A stretch of 64,000 nt of DNA from Rhopalosiphum padi (taxonomy: Eukaryota > Arthropoda > Insecta > Hemiptera > Aphididae): NCBI RefSeq assembly GCF_020882245.1, contig NC_083598.1, positions 68,485,858 through 68,549,857 of the forward strand. Direction: 5' to 3'. The translations under genes and the position numbers were made by a program. A model generated the notes under the pieces. That model ran no database searches. It was not told the DNA's origin and was given only the letters and a program-made list of their open reading frames with translations. Shown here in pieces: positions 13,701 through 27,900 of this stretch. Within the stretch, counting starts at the first letter, position 1, and each line of letters starts with the position of its first letter.

Positions 13701-16700
13701 AGCCAACCAACTCAATTTAAAAATTCACTCACACGACTTTACTGGTTGTATAACAATGTAACAGTCCGTGTAAATATCGTATTTTCAATTTTGTATACGA
13801 TGCAAAAAAAGAGTAAAATTTATGTTTTTTTTTTTTTTTTTTTTTTTTTTATCAAAAATCCTATTACTTTTTTACCAATATTATGGCAATTACATATACA
13901 CGAGTAGACTGACATTCCAATTAAATGAACCGTGTATATATTAGGTATTCGTTTGGATCCTATACGGCGTTGAAATAGAATATATTATTTTTAAATAGAT
14001 TTATTTGCATTTAAAATAATTTGTATACCTCATTTTATTTATTTATTAATACGTCATCTCATTTGAAATTCAAACTTTACATTTCACAATTATAAAATAT
14101 ACTATATTATAATACGAGATTCATGTTGTTTTGAACTTTTGTGGTTTATACGTAATTTATTTATTGTAAATTGATATGTTATTTCAGTAAAACTTTTTAA
14201 GGGCATTACAAATTACATTTTTGTATACAAGAAATGGATTATATTATTATTTTTTATTAAACATATAAACCTGATGTAACAGGTAGTTTTAAGTATTTCC
14301 TAGCCATTTTTGAAAAAACTACAAAAAAAAATAAAAGCATAGAAATTTAAGGTTTATCAGTTTTAAATGTTAACCGATGAGAAAAAAACTCTGTGACAAT
14401 AAGTGAGGTTTAGACCAAAAATACCAATGTACACAATTATTGCCTATACTGAGTTGAACGAATTTAAGAGACGAATGCATAGTAAAGTTGTATATATACA
14501 TTTAAAAGTTAAATTGGTTTTATGTAGATTTGAACGATATACATAATAATTTAATTTATATACAGAAGCGTTGATTATAAATGGCAATTTATAATTGATA
14601 TATAATCAACGATAATATTACGGAATGTTATACGACAGAGCAACCTAGATTTTTGTCAGCATATATATTTTGTTTTTTTTCCCGTCTAGAATATAATAAT
14701 TGGAATGAGTTGTTTGTGTGTAAAGATGGACTCAGTATTTTTACTGTCTAAACATTAAATGCATACTGCTTACATTATCTAATAATCGTCGATAAATATT
14801 ATCGTCATCGGTGTTGTACAATATTATTTAAATGTACACAATACTACAATATTATATTATTATATTCGATTAATGGCGAGTTTGGGGGGACACTTACGGC
14901 ATATTTTTGGGTCTTCGTCGCTGCCGTCTTTGCAATCTGCTTCGTTATCACATTGCCAGTGGAGCGCTATACAGTGTCCGTTTCTGCATTGAAATTCATT
15001 TTCTGAACACGTGACATTTGCCATTCCTGCGAAAAATATAAACCATTAATATCTACACTATGTAATAACGACATCGAATCACGCAAACGGCAATAAATTT
15101 GAACCGACATTTGACCGGGTGTGCTCTCAGGGAAACATAAAGTGCTAATAAAGTGTTAATCCGTCATAACTATATAATATGTGCGTTCTATAACACACGT
15201 TTCGAGGCACTGTATACATACATCAGCTTTCCAAATCGATTCCATTTATAAAATAGTAAATAATGTACACGAAATCACGAGCAGTGTTGTTTGGTTTCAT
15301 CATCATATATAGAATGTATCTCATATACAATTATAAATAAAAGATCTTAATAAGTCTATGCGGTGTACTCGAGTTGAAATTCGTTTGAGATCAATCATAG
15401 TAGATATGTACCTATATAATGCAGGTATATACATGATTATACCAGTGGCGTATATAGAAAATAATTTCAGGGGGAGAGGTTAACAACAATTTCCATTCTT
15501 AAATTCCATCAAAATCATTTTTAAAAATTCTCATATTAAATTTAACATTTTTACTAACTTAAAAATTACTTGTCGTTTGGTTTAAATAAATTAAAATTTA
15601 ATAAAATATCTGCTTATCAACACTTTATTTAAGAAATAAATGTCGAATCGTCACATCAAGATACTTCTTAACAGTATATATAAAAAAATAAGTAATTGAA
15701 AATTTGGTCCTTAAGAATACTTAAAATTCCAAAAATCAAAATTTGAATAGTGATTTTTAAAAGAGAATTCAAGTTGGAGCATGTTTGGTGAATCACTGGG
15801 TATACGGAAAGATCGTTCAAATGTCACGAGGCTCAATTTATTATTTTGATCGGGGTTCACACAAGAAATAAATTTACATACATAGGCAAAGATTTTATCA
15901 CACACTATATTTTGAAAGACCTCGTAGACAGGCATTACGTGAAATCGAGTTTATCGACATGAGGCCTTTTTTTATTCGACGCGACTACAGCATTATTGTA
16001 AGTATAAAGTAGGTATATATATATACACGTGTGTTGTGCTCCTCCTGCAGTACACATGATAATCTCACATCGTTTGGTCGTTTCAAAAATCGATTTAGCC
16101 GAATGAATGAAAAAGAAAATATTATATCGCATAGGAAAACAATTAAACTGCGTCGGCGGCCATAACGATATATACTATATATATATATATATTATCGTAC
16201 ATACGCATACGAACGTGTGGAGCAATATATATATATATATATAAATAGGTACCATTTGCCCGAAAGGAATTCTGGAAAACTCTGCACACACACGATTTTC
16301 GTCCATCTCCCTACCTCGCGGTCCGTAATCTCATTTACCTCATTTCGCGGCACCTGATTTCCCCGGGGAACGGCAGGCGCAGTCAATTGAGCGCGCACAC
16401 TCGCACATCACACACTCGCGCGCCCGCGAATAAAAATAAAATAACCTCCGCGGACTTTGTTCGGACGCGGCGGCGAGAGAGGGTTAAGTTTGTGCTTGTG
16501 CGTGGGACAGGTGCAGTATATTCACGGCCGCGGGTCAGGCAGGTATAACTATAATATGTATATGCAAAGTCGCGACGGTGAATTATATGGAAAAAAGGAG
16601 AAACGCCGCGTGCACTGAATTCCCACGTCATATTTACAGGTACACCGGCTGTTCTGTGCGCACGACTATATATATAATACAGCCTTGGATCAGTGACTCC

Positions 16701-18889
16701 AAACCTTTTTTTTTGTTCTACGCTGTCCCCTTGTAAATTTTTAAGAATCTCACGGCCCTTTCCCTTAAACTAGAATTGTATTGACTGTAATTGATGTAAT
16801 CGGTGATCGGATTGATGCGGGTGGTCCTCTTGTATACATTTTTCTTTTATCTAGATTTAAGGTTTTTAGTCGATTTGATCGTCAACTGTGATATGGCAGG
16901 AAATATTCTTTTTTTTCTTCTTACCACCGCGCCAATAATATACAAATTTGAAATTATAAAATTGACATCAGTTGGGAATATGCGCACGCGGTGTCACACA
17001 TACTCACTCACACGCGAATTAGATATTTTGCTACTGAAATACCTACTTATCCTGTGCATAGATAATGGGGACATATACATAATATGACATTGACATATCA
17101 AATAACTTTTCAATTCCGACATTCCATTCTCGACATAATTGCGTCATTCGTCAATATTATAAAAGCAATAAATACTTGTAGACTTTAACTTGTGCTATAG
17201 GTATACTCATATTTCTGCTGCAGACTGTAGCAATGTAGTATCATACATCCTGTATTACATTTTGGGCCATAGCGAAGAATCCCCGGGAAAAGGACGTTCA
17301 TGTGTAATTGAACGATCGCGATACGATTTGATATAGTAATATATATAACATAATATATAAGGTAGGTATTGGGATTCGATAGTCGACGACGACACACGCG
17401 CACACATCCACATATATATTATTAAATTACACGTCGGAAGTTTATTTTTTCCGTGTGCAAAACTGTCGGCACACGCGCACACCGTTACGACGACGACGGC
17501 GGAAATCAAAACAAATTTCGATTATTTCCGCTATGATTTTCCATGCATTTATATAGAATTATAAATAATATGATAGTCGCGTGCGTTGTATATGATAATA
17601 TCATACCTACGACAACGATCAGTCGCCTCCTTTGTCGATCTCATCTAAAGTGTGGTAATAATTGTATTGTTATTTGCATATATATATATATATAGGTATT
17701 ATATAACGTCGTATATATATTATTACCTATATATGTGCGCGAGCATGATAATCGATGACGATAATTTACTACAGCAATAATAACTAATTGTAGAATAGAA
17801 AGAATTGTTCATCAAACGAAAAATCGGAAACTCTTCTAATATATTATGTAAAACCGAGTACCTACCTATACTATATTAAGCTGACCAATGGATATACAGG
17901 TAGTAACGATGCGGTCCGACACACCAACAGCGTTTTTACAATAATTATTATAATATTATAGGTAAGTATTATTATATACATTATACACAGTGCCGGCCCG
18001 GGATATTATGACGCCACGGCCAAATTTTTAAAAGACACCCTTAAAAATATAGATTTTATAACATTTTTATTGTTTTACACAATTTATTATTGTAGATGAA
18101 TGTATTACCTAACACACTGCTATTATTTAAAATTTTTTTAGTTATACAAAAAATTCATAAGTTTTTACAACTTTGAATTTATTGAGCACTTTCAAATGTG
18201 CTTTCGACCGGTTCGCCCGTGTCTTGGGTCACCACTGATTATACACCGTAGAAGTCAGTGACCAATATTGCCATAGACTTAAAGAATACAATAATATTTT
18301 ATTACATGCCCTTTGAGTGGTCTACTGCGCGTCGGTAATAAATCATTTCATTTAAAATGAGTAAATGACATAACTAAATTTAATATTAAAATATACGTAC
18401 GACAGATATGAACAATAACGATAATATACGCTATATATAGCTATAGCTACAGAACAGACCAAAAGTGCAGCATGTCCGTGAAGCTATCGATGGATGACAG
18501 TTCTTCGTAATGACGTACAACTAAAATATTTATATAGATATGGGTTAGGTTAGGTATATAATACCAATATAAATATGCATAGGTTTCTACAAAATGCTAT
18601 CATTTCTATGCATTAATATAGAGTATTGAATAGATTAAAACAATAATAATAATAATATATTTTATATCGGATGGCAGCAATTTAAGTTTTTTCATGTACA
18701 CAACAGTCAGCAATGATATAGAGGCTTTACATCGAACTTTGTTTGAAGCAGTTTCTTCGAAAAAAAAATAATAATATAAAAAGAACGTGCCGGTAAGTGC
18801 AAGTCGAGGTAAATCTATGTATAATATTATGTGTATATATATATATATATGTAACCCTACTATTATATACTTCATAGGTAAGCAGTAGC

Positions 18890-18936
<47 letters not shown>

Positions 18937-21900
18937 TATTTATTTTGCCTCTGCTGAATTTAATTATTTCCATCCATTCATTAGCATCTTAATGAACATT
19001 TTATTATGCGAAAACCGAGTGAACTTTCTTCTTATTCTTCTCTCTCTCTCTATATATATATATTTTTTCTTCTGTAGAGTAACGCGTACATCTTAAATAA
19101 GAAATTAATGTCTATGGTCATTAGGGAAATGTCTGTTACGCGAAGTAATTGTATTTAAACGCAACGACTTTTATATAGTATACACTAGAATATTATTATA
19201 CGCATGGAACTAATAACCATTCGAATTTGGACCATAATTTTAATTAAACAGAATGGAAAAAAGCAGCAGATTATACAGCTGTAATAATTCTAAACGATCG
19301 GTTGGTTTTGGTTATTCTTTAAAGGACAATATAAGAGATAGACACACGGAAATTTACACAGCATCAATTAGGTCTTTTTTTTTTTAGAGTCGAACTTTGA
19401 AACCTTTAATGTAGTTCAAAATTGTTCGCTATCTAATAAAAAAAAAAAAAATCGTAAAACAAATCAACCGTGAAAAAGAAAAATAGGTAATGTCCGGGTA
19501 AATTGACCAAAATGGAAACGCGTAGCTGGTGGACGGGACAGATCTGTGATGTTTTGAGGAAACGTTTAAAAAAAAAAACGGCAACATCGATGTTTAAAAG
19601 TGACTGGAACGGCGAAGGGGACTAAACTTTTAACGTTTCTCCAGGGATTGCGTTTGACTAGTGTTTATACTACCTAAAAAAAGTTTTTTTAAGCTCGACT
19701 ATACGTTTTGAATAATAATAAACTATAAAATACTTTTGTTGTTTATTGTCATTGCATTCGAATTCCAAAGTTATGATTTTTATTTCTATAATACATATAT
19801 ATATTCTATAAATGCTTAAATTAAGCGCGTTAATATAGAAATAATCATAATAATATCGTAATGTTGACAAATTATTTTTTAAAGTATTAATTAGTAATCG
19901 CCCAAGTATAAAAAATATTTACATAAAATATTATACATCAATATATTATGTTTGTTGTTTGATGTTTTTTTTAAAGAATTTTGCAAGTTTTTATTTTATT
20001 TTAATAAGTGTGTAATTTTAATCCTGGAATATATATAAGTAAATACTAAATTACCTACTTAAAAAGTCATTGTTAAAATTATTTTTTTTAATGTTAGGTA
20101 CATTTTAATATTACATTACAATTTTCGAAAAGACTGATAATTTTTCATTAGAATTATTATAAATTCTGAAAAATACTTATGAAATGGATCAAAATTACAA
20201 AATATGTTACTACTTATAATATGTATATCTTATTTTATTACACTAATAATATATTTATGACTGTTTGTATAATTAAGCTTCCCAACTTAAAGCATTTAAA
20301 TTTCAAGGTTATTTTTAAGATAACTCAGTATACAGATTCACCAGTATATTTATTTTGACAGGGTACCTATAATTTAGAATATGTCTATTCACATCTTATC
20401 ATAAAATATAAAAATTTAAATACCATTTTAAAACCATCATACCAAAACATTAACATTTGAGCTTTATTTTATACTTAGTATCTGAATAGTCCCATGATTT
20501 ACTCTGTATGAATTAAAATAATTATCTTTAGCATAATATTATGTTCTTGTTCATATTCTCTTTAATTAATATTTTCATCAATATTAGACTTAACAATTAT
20601 CACTGTAACTAGTAACTACACATCTACACAAAGTAAATTCTAAATATTATAAAAAAATCCATGTAACTGTTATTCTTAGTATTGGAGTAAATATTTATCT
20701 ATAAGTAGAGTTGTCTAGAGCCCTAAGTAAGTTTTTTGATATTTTAATTTAAAAACAAATAATTTGTTTACTTCTAAATTAAGATATAAAAAACTTACTC
20801 AGAGTTGTAGAACTTGTTCTTACTTTAAATTGTCTTTTCACTCTAATTTTCAAAATGACAGAATAAAATTGATTTTTTTTGTTTATGTTAAGTTTGCTTT
20901 ATGTATTAAGATGGAATTAACCAATTAACGTTTATAAGTATCTATGTACTACATACTTAAATATTATTCTCAATACCAAAGAGAAAATTTCTTTTTTGAA
21001 GCATTGTAAAGTATTTATTTATTCATTATTTGTAAGTTACATTGAAACACAAGTAGTTTATAAAGTTCAGATTAAAGATAGCAATATGTGTTTACTTGTT
21101 ATCACATCATAATTTGAATAATGCGTTGTTACACATTGTTAATGTGAACAAATTGTATTTCCATTTTGTCCAAGTACTATTATAAAACACAAAAATACTT
21201 ATTTGATTTTACCAGTATACATATAATTTTAATCTATGTCATTAGTTAGCCTTCACAATTATTGTAAGTGGATGTTTGTTACAATACAATTAGTGTATTG
21301 TTATTTTAATAAAAACAAACAGAAGAATACATTTTAAGACATTAATTTATACATAAAACACAATTACCAATATTCCTCATCATAAAACATTTTAAAACAA
21401 TTCAATTAGATAATAATTGTTTTACCATAAAATGAATAACAATATATTGTAAATTTTATCCCTTTATTATAACTCTTAGATAATTTAAAGACTAATATAA
21501 TATCTAAGACTATATTATCTACTTTTATTTTGTTATTAAGTTCATTACAATATAAAATAAATCATTTTATCTAGCTCAACTATTCAATTTCATTTACAAC
21601 CAATTAGATCTTATACTTAAAAAATGTAAATACATTTTTCCTTATTTGGCATTGGCATTAAAATCAAGTCTTAAATTTTTGCCGACATTCTCGTGCATTT
21701 GGAAATATTTGACAATGCATCGATCCAAGCATACACTTTCTCCTTTATTCAGTTCACCCGCTTTATGTTCTGGCTTGACGCATTTCTTTCTACATGTTTC
21801 TGTCATACGTCCATACATATCAGCCATCATGTCTAATTCTACTTGTTGCAAGTTAGTGAGGTTCTGTGGTATTTGTACAGTTCCAGCCATGATTATATAT

Positions 21901-24900
21901 TTTTTTCACAAAGATGAAATTAGAACTTTCTTGGACTCTGATCGTATTCTCCTATATTTGATAATCGTATACGTTCTCTAGCTTTCATACTATCATAACG
22001 CTTGGAATCGACATATCGCTTTGATATGACAAATGAATAAAGACCACCAGTAATAACAATTGACCTAAAAAATAAAATAATATTTTTTTTAGAAATTAAT
22101 GATTTAATGTTATTTAATTAAATTTCTTACAATATATTATTTAATAGTTTAAGTTATAACTATAATGATTAATGAGTAATGACTAAGGAGCAGACTAATA
22201 TAATACTATACATTTTCTATATTAAAGAAATCTATAGAGTACCTACAGCAATTAAATTTCAGAATTTCATTTTATTATCATAATACCTAGCATAATATCA
22301 TAAGATAGATACAAAACAAATTTTAAACTTTTTAGCATAATTACCTACTTGTTATCAATAATATATGCCAAATAAGTTTTTCATTAATATAATTAAAAGA
22401 ATTACCTATTAATTCAAATTCAAATAAATAAGCTACTTTATATTGTTATTTTAATAAATTTATATATATATGTATATATTTGTGCATATAGGTATACTGA
22501 ATAAAGAATTTTGTAGTTTAAACGAATTTAACTGATAAATAAACTATTTTATATATTATAATTGATAAATGATACATACTATATAATGATTGTTTAATTA
22601 GTTATTAAATTATTAAATAAGAAATAAATCACGACATTTTTTTGTATATCACTATGATATATTATGTTATCACTAAATTTGTACCTACACATTAAAATTG
22701 ATAACAACTATTGTGTTATTCGAAATTGATTCAAAATATGGGCAAAATATATTTTATTCAGTTTATTTTATATATAAAAAACAATATTACATGATATATA
22801 TAATTATAAAATACGATTACATTATATTATATTTATAATTTACCTAACTTAATGTTAATATAAACGACTTACCATCCAATGAAGACTTTTTGGAAGTGAT
22901 TCAATTTCATGCTTTCCAAATCAACACATTATAACTGACCGCCTTATTGATAGAACTGTTTTTATAATTTAATATATTATTAAACTTATTCACAAGAATA
23001 ACAAAATATTTAAAACTATTAACACGTGTTAGAGGACCGTACAGACCGAGACGATAAGGTTATCTGTGCTAATAGCAAGCCAGTAACCTACCAGATTCCG
23101 GACGAGCGGCGCGCCCGGTTACAACTATCGATTTCTTTTACAGTATGACCATATAACATAATATTTACCGTACAACACAATAATGGTGACGGGTGCATTT
23201 TTATTCCAACGTAATCATAACATACCTAATAATAATATTATTATAGTTATTAGGTACCTACTACAGTTAGTACTACCTAATGGCTAATACCTATAGAATA
23301 TTGCGGTACTACGGACACTACGGTAGTGTTGATTACGGGACATGAAGATTTTGTAAATATTTTATTGAAATATAAATATACAATAATTTTTTATGTACAT
23401 ATACAAAATAATATAGAATGTATACATAGAAAAAATAACGAACGCGTCGTTTTCAATTAGCCATTAGGTATAGCTCTACTTTTACAAGTTTTAAAGCTGG
23501 CTACCGCACTACTACGCAACGCCAATCCGTATTTATTATTAAACATAAATTACGTATTTATACTTGCATGAACGATCAAAAATAAGTTGTTTATATGAAA
23601 CAGGTACAAAAAAAACCCGTCGAAACATATAGTGTAGGCTTTTTTAAATATCTACGTGTATAATATTATAAAGACGTGTGCTGTATATTATAATGGTTTA
23701 CAAAAAAAAAAAACTAATACAATTTCTCATTTATAATACAAAACATAAATTTAATGTACTGATATAATACTCGAATAACTGAAAACCATCACGTAGTATA
23801 TGAACATTTGTGCTTATTTTTACTTTTCACAGCAGCGAGGGTAAATTTGTATTATATCTATATTGTATTTAGGATTTTAGTATTTAAGAACACAATTTAT
23901 ATTTTTAGGACGTCGGATACGGGAGTTTTTTTTACCATATATCTATGTATTTATACAGATAAATGAGGTCTTCTCAGAGCCTTCGACGGGAAGATGTATG
24001 TATTACAACAATTTAGGTTTACGTTCAAAATTAAAATATCGTTTGTTTTGTATTGGAAGCTTCTTCTTTTTAAGTTATTTAAGTCAATAATATGATTGTA
24101 TATGAAAAAAAAAAATAAAAGAAGAACTTGTTAATTCAGAAAATTATCTAACAAGATTCGATTCGAATTACGAAAAACTTTAGTATTAATATAAACATAA
24201 TTTATTTAATATCTATATACTTATTATTTTTACATAAAAGTATAAACATTAAAATATAATCTATAAATCATTATTTTATGAACATTGTACACATACATAT
24301 AACATATTACATACGTCATACGTCGTGAAGTTCTTTTTAAATCTTTTTTTCCATTTTTTTAAAAAAATTTTAATTCATTTTGATAAGAGTATATTTATTT
24401 ATACCTAAGTAAAAGGTAGCCATGCCACTCATGGCACGAGCCATAATTCAAAATGCAGTCATCAATACTTACTGCGAATACGACTTGGTGAAATGCAACT
24501 AATAATTAATATTTATTAGGTAAGTCATAATAACTCATAAGATAAACTTAATCTAAATGTTTAGTCTAAATCTGTACCTAAAAAGTAATGTATACCAAGG
24601 TACTATTATATTACATATCTTATATAAATTAACTAAAAATGAGAAATGTATATCTTTGGAATAGCATCTATAATTTTTTAAGATTCTAAGAGGGCTGGAT
24701 GCCTAAGCTTTTATCTCTTCTCTATCCCACCCTCTTATCCACGCTTTAAATTTTATCAACCGGGTCATCGACAGCTATAACTTCAGTCTGCTCGTCTTAT
24801 ATTATATTATAGGTAATAAGTAATAACTAATGAGTAAATATCAGATACGTAATATTATATTAATCCGATCGGCCTACCGTGTATACTCGCCATCGTCTAC

Positions 24901-27900
24901 ACCTACATATAGCCGTAGTCATTGTATAATATATATATATAAAACATAATTTATTACACGAGCCGATCGCTCGATACATAATAATATATACATTCATATA
25001 ATGTATTACAGCTTCAAAAATTCAATATCGAAAATACGCGTACGTCATAATATATGTTCTATATACAATACAGATATTTCGTACATACCACGCGATCGAC
25101 GTCGTGCCATTAGCCGCGCGCGTTATCCTTATTCTTTCTCTATATATTTCTATAATATATAATATGTATATACTGTATATTACTGCTATATACACGCACG
25201 CACATACACAAATACACATATACTTTTATATTTTATACATAAAAATAAAAATATAGGTATGTAGTATTGGAACTAATATTTATATTATATTTGGACCGTT
25301 ATTTTTTTATAAATTATAAATATTGTTAAATCAATAAAAATTATTACATTTTTTAATTACCAAAGTCTCCATCATTTTCCAAACCCATTATTATGGACCT
25401 AATATCCTTAAAACACGAAGTTAAATAGCTCATAAACTACTCATTCGAATTTTAATATTGATACGTCGTTATGATTTTCAGAAAAAAATAACCATTAAAT
25501 AATTTACAGTAGAAACGGAGGGTTATCAATTAAAAAACAGAAGTTATTGTCACAATAGATTTTGAAAATTGTATAGTCTTTTATTATAATATTTAAACAT
25601 TTTAAAAATTAGATTTTCAACAACTGCATTTGTGAGTACGAGAAGAAAAATGGGGTGAGCATGCTCTGCGAATCGCACTGTATATAGTTGGCAGCAACAT
25701 CAACTCCTAATATTTATATATATATATATTATGTATTATATACGCATAGATATCGATTTCCTTGCTATAAAGTATACACACAGCGCGTATTCGAATAATT
25801 GTGTTATCAAAACGTTATCAAACTTTGGACAAGACCGCGCCGCCGCTGAAGCGGGGGGGTCGCCCGCCACGGTCTCTAATTTACGACGAGGGACGCTACC
25901 GTGGTGGTCGCCGCGATTTATTATTGTTGCCGGTTTATAGATAAACTCGACCGCTGCCGTCGCTCGTTCAAAAAGCAAACAACCACAGCCGCATCATCCA
26001 TTACTCTTTCGCGAGCCACCCTCCCGTCCACCGCACTATCATTCTTCCACTATTCGAGATTGGGGGTGTTTTTATTATTAAAAAAAATAATATATATATG
26101 TACACACAAACCTATATATTATATATACGGTATAAAAAGGGTAACCGCGTTATACTGCAGGCGCATAAAAACTGGATAAAAAAATACACGCGGAACGGGG
26201 TTGATGGATGTGGTCATGCGTGCGCCTGCAGACCGAGCACCGCGTACACGCGTTCCTGCAGAGAGATGGCAAACAAAACGAATGTGCGCCGCGAGCGTAT
26301 TACACACCCACACACAAGTCCGTATCGCCCCACGGTCATGTTTCGGGTCCGATAGCCAAGGAGAATAACAGCGGTGTATTCGGAAAATGCGAGAGAACAT
26401 AACGATTCACGAGCTGCGAGGCAGAGGTGCCTTTGTACAACATTGTACACCTATACGTATTATACATAGGTACAGCGTATCTATAAAATAACGGGAGAAA
26501 ACACTGATTAGAATATTTCGATCGGAATATTTTCAGTAGATTATTAATTATTATTAAGCTTAATAATAATTACTAGTAATTTATCGTTATGGAAACGGTA
26601 TTACGTGAAGTACCTTACTGCATACTTATACATACATTTATAATTATCAATTATTCATTAAAATTTTTAAATGTCTTAATATACGATATATCGAAGTATA
26701 GATTTATAGGTATGACATCTAGAATTGATGCTGTCTCATAGTTTCATAAATCTTATACGTTGTAGGGGATTCTAAAATTGCATTAGATAACTTATACGCA
26801 GTTAACAAAAATGCGATATTTTATAAATTTGTATTTGTCTATAATTAGTAGGATTAGTAATTATACTACATAATATATACTGCAGTTATACAGTTATACT
26901 GTTGTGTACTTATTCTAATCCAAAATATTAGTATAGGAAACTAGAAAATGAAAACATTATAATAATTACAGATACTTACCATTTTTTTGAATTAAAATAA
27001 AAACATTTCAAAACAGTAAATAATAATGTCTGGGTCTATGTGGACATATGGAAGAATAATTTAAAAATTTAATTAAATTTCGCATTTGGAAGGATGCTAA
27101 AACTCCCCTGACGGCGTGCTAGCACTCAGTTAATGGCCCTTAATTGTACCTATGATAAAATTGATTTCCTTTTAGTACTCCTTATAGTATGGATGGCTAT
27201 ATCACATTAGGAGCTATAATAATTACTAGAAGCAGACTTATGCCTAGTAAAGTAGTAAGTACGGTTGGTGTATGAAGAAATCAATGACAAAAATTCTATG
27301 ATTGAACGTCTGCTTTATGCGCGTCCTCGCCGACCTGCAATTACTCGAATGTTGTGGAAATCAGTAAATATGGTCATTGGTCATAGATAAATTGAAAACT
27401 ATTATATATAACATATACTAATATACTACATAGGTATATACAATTCCGGTCATGCTATAAACTGCATAACCTTTCGATACTGTATATATATATAAATATT
27501 ACGTATTTATAGTCTCCTTGATCTAAGACGTTATTCCACTGTCAATCGCCAGTATTATAGAGCTAGTGTGGTAGTATGATGGCTATATTGCTATATCTAT
27601 AATATATAGCTCTATAGTTAAATAAGTATAACAAATAACGATATATAATCCACGACAACAAACGTTTAAAAGTCAAGAAGGTAGGGGTTGGACGGTGACC
27701 GTGAATTTTTAATTATATCCTCTCCATAATCATAATAAAACTCAAATACTACTTTATATTATACTCACGTAAGTTCTTATATAATTTAAAATGTATTTAC
27801 CTTCGTACTCCGTACAAGAAATAAATAAAGCAAATAATTGTTCATTTTGTTTCTTTATAGCGTTTGATATTTAAAAAAATAAAACGTATCTGATCAGTCA

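Larger units (their letters stand above)
21642..22910 (-). other. Apparent dicistronic transcription unit (60-aa ORF + Tim10), nested in receptor intron
   Basis: There is no AG dinucleotide in the 29 nt between the upstream stop and the Tim10 start, so no splice acceptor can lie there; Tim10's leader must include the 3' end of the upstream ORF unless transcription starts inside it. The two frames differ by two bases, so readthrough would not fuse them. Both start codons have A at -3. From memory, unverified, a paired arrangement at Tim10 is also annotated in flies. Confidence 0.75.

Noticed and set aside
26119..26450. Overlapping frames of 64-93 codons on both strands
   Set aside because: Locally GC-rich DNA with few stops; no domain or splice-consistent structure was recognised.
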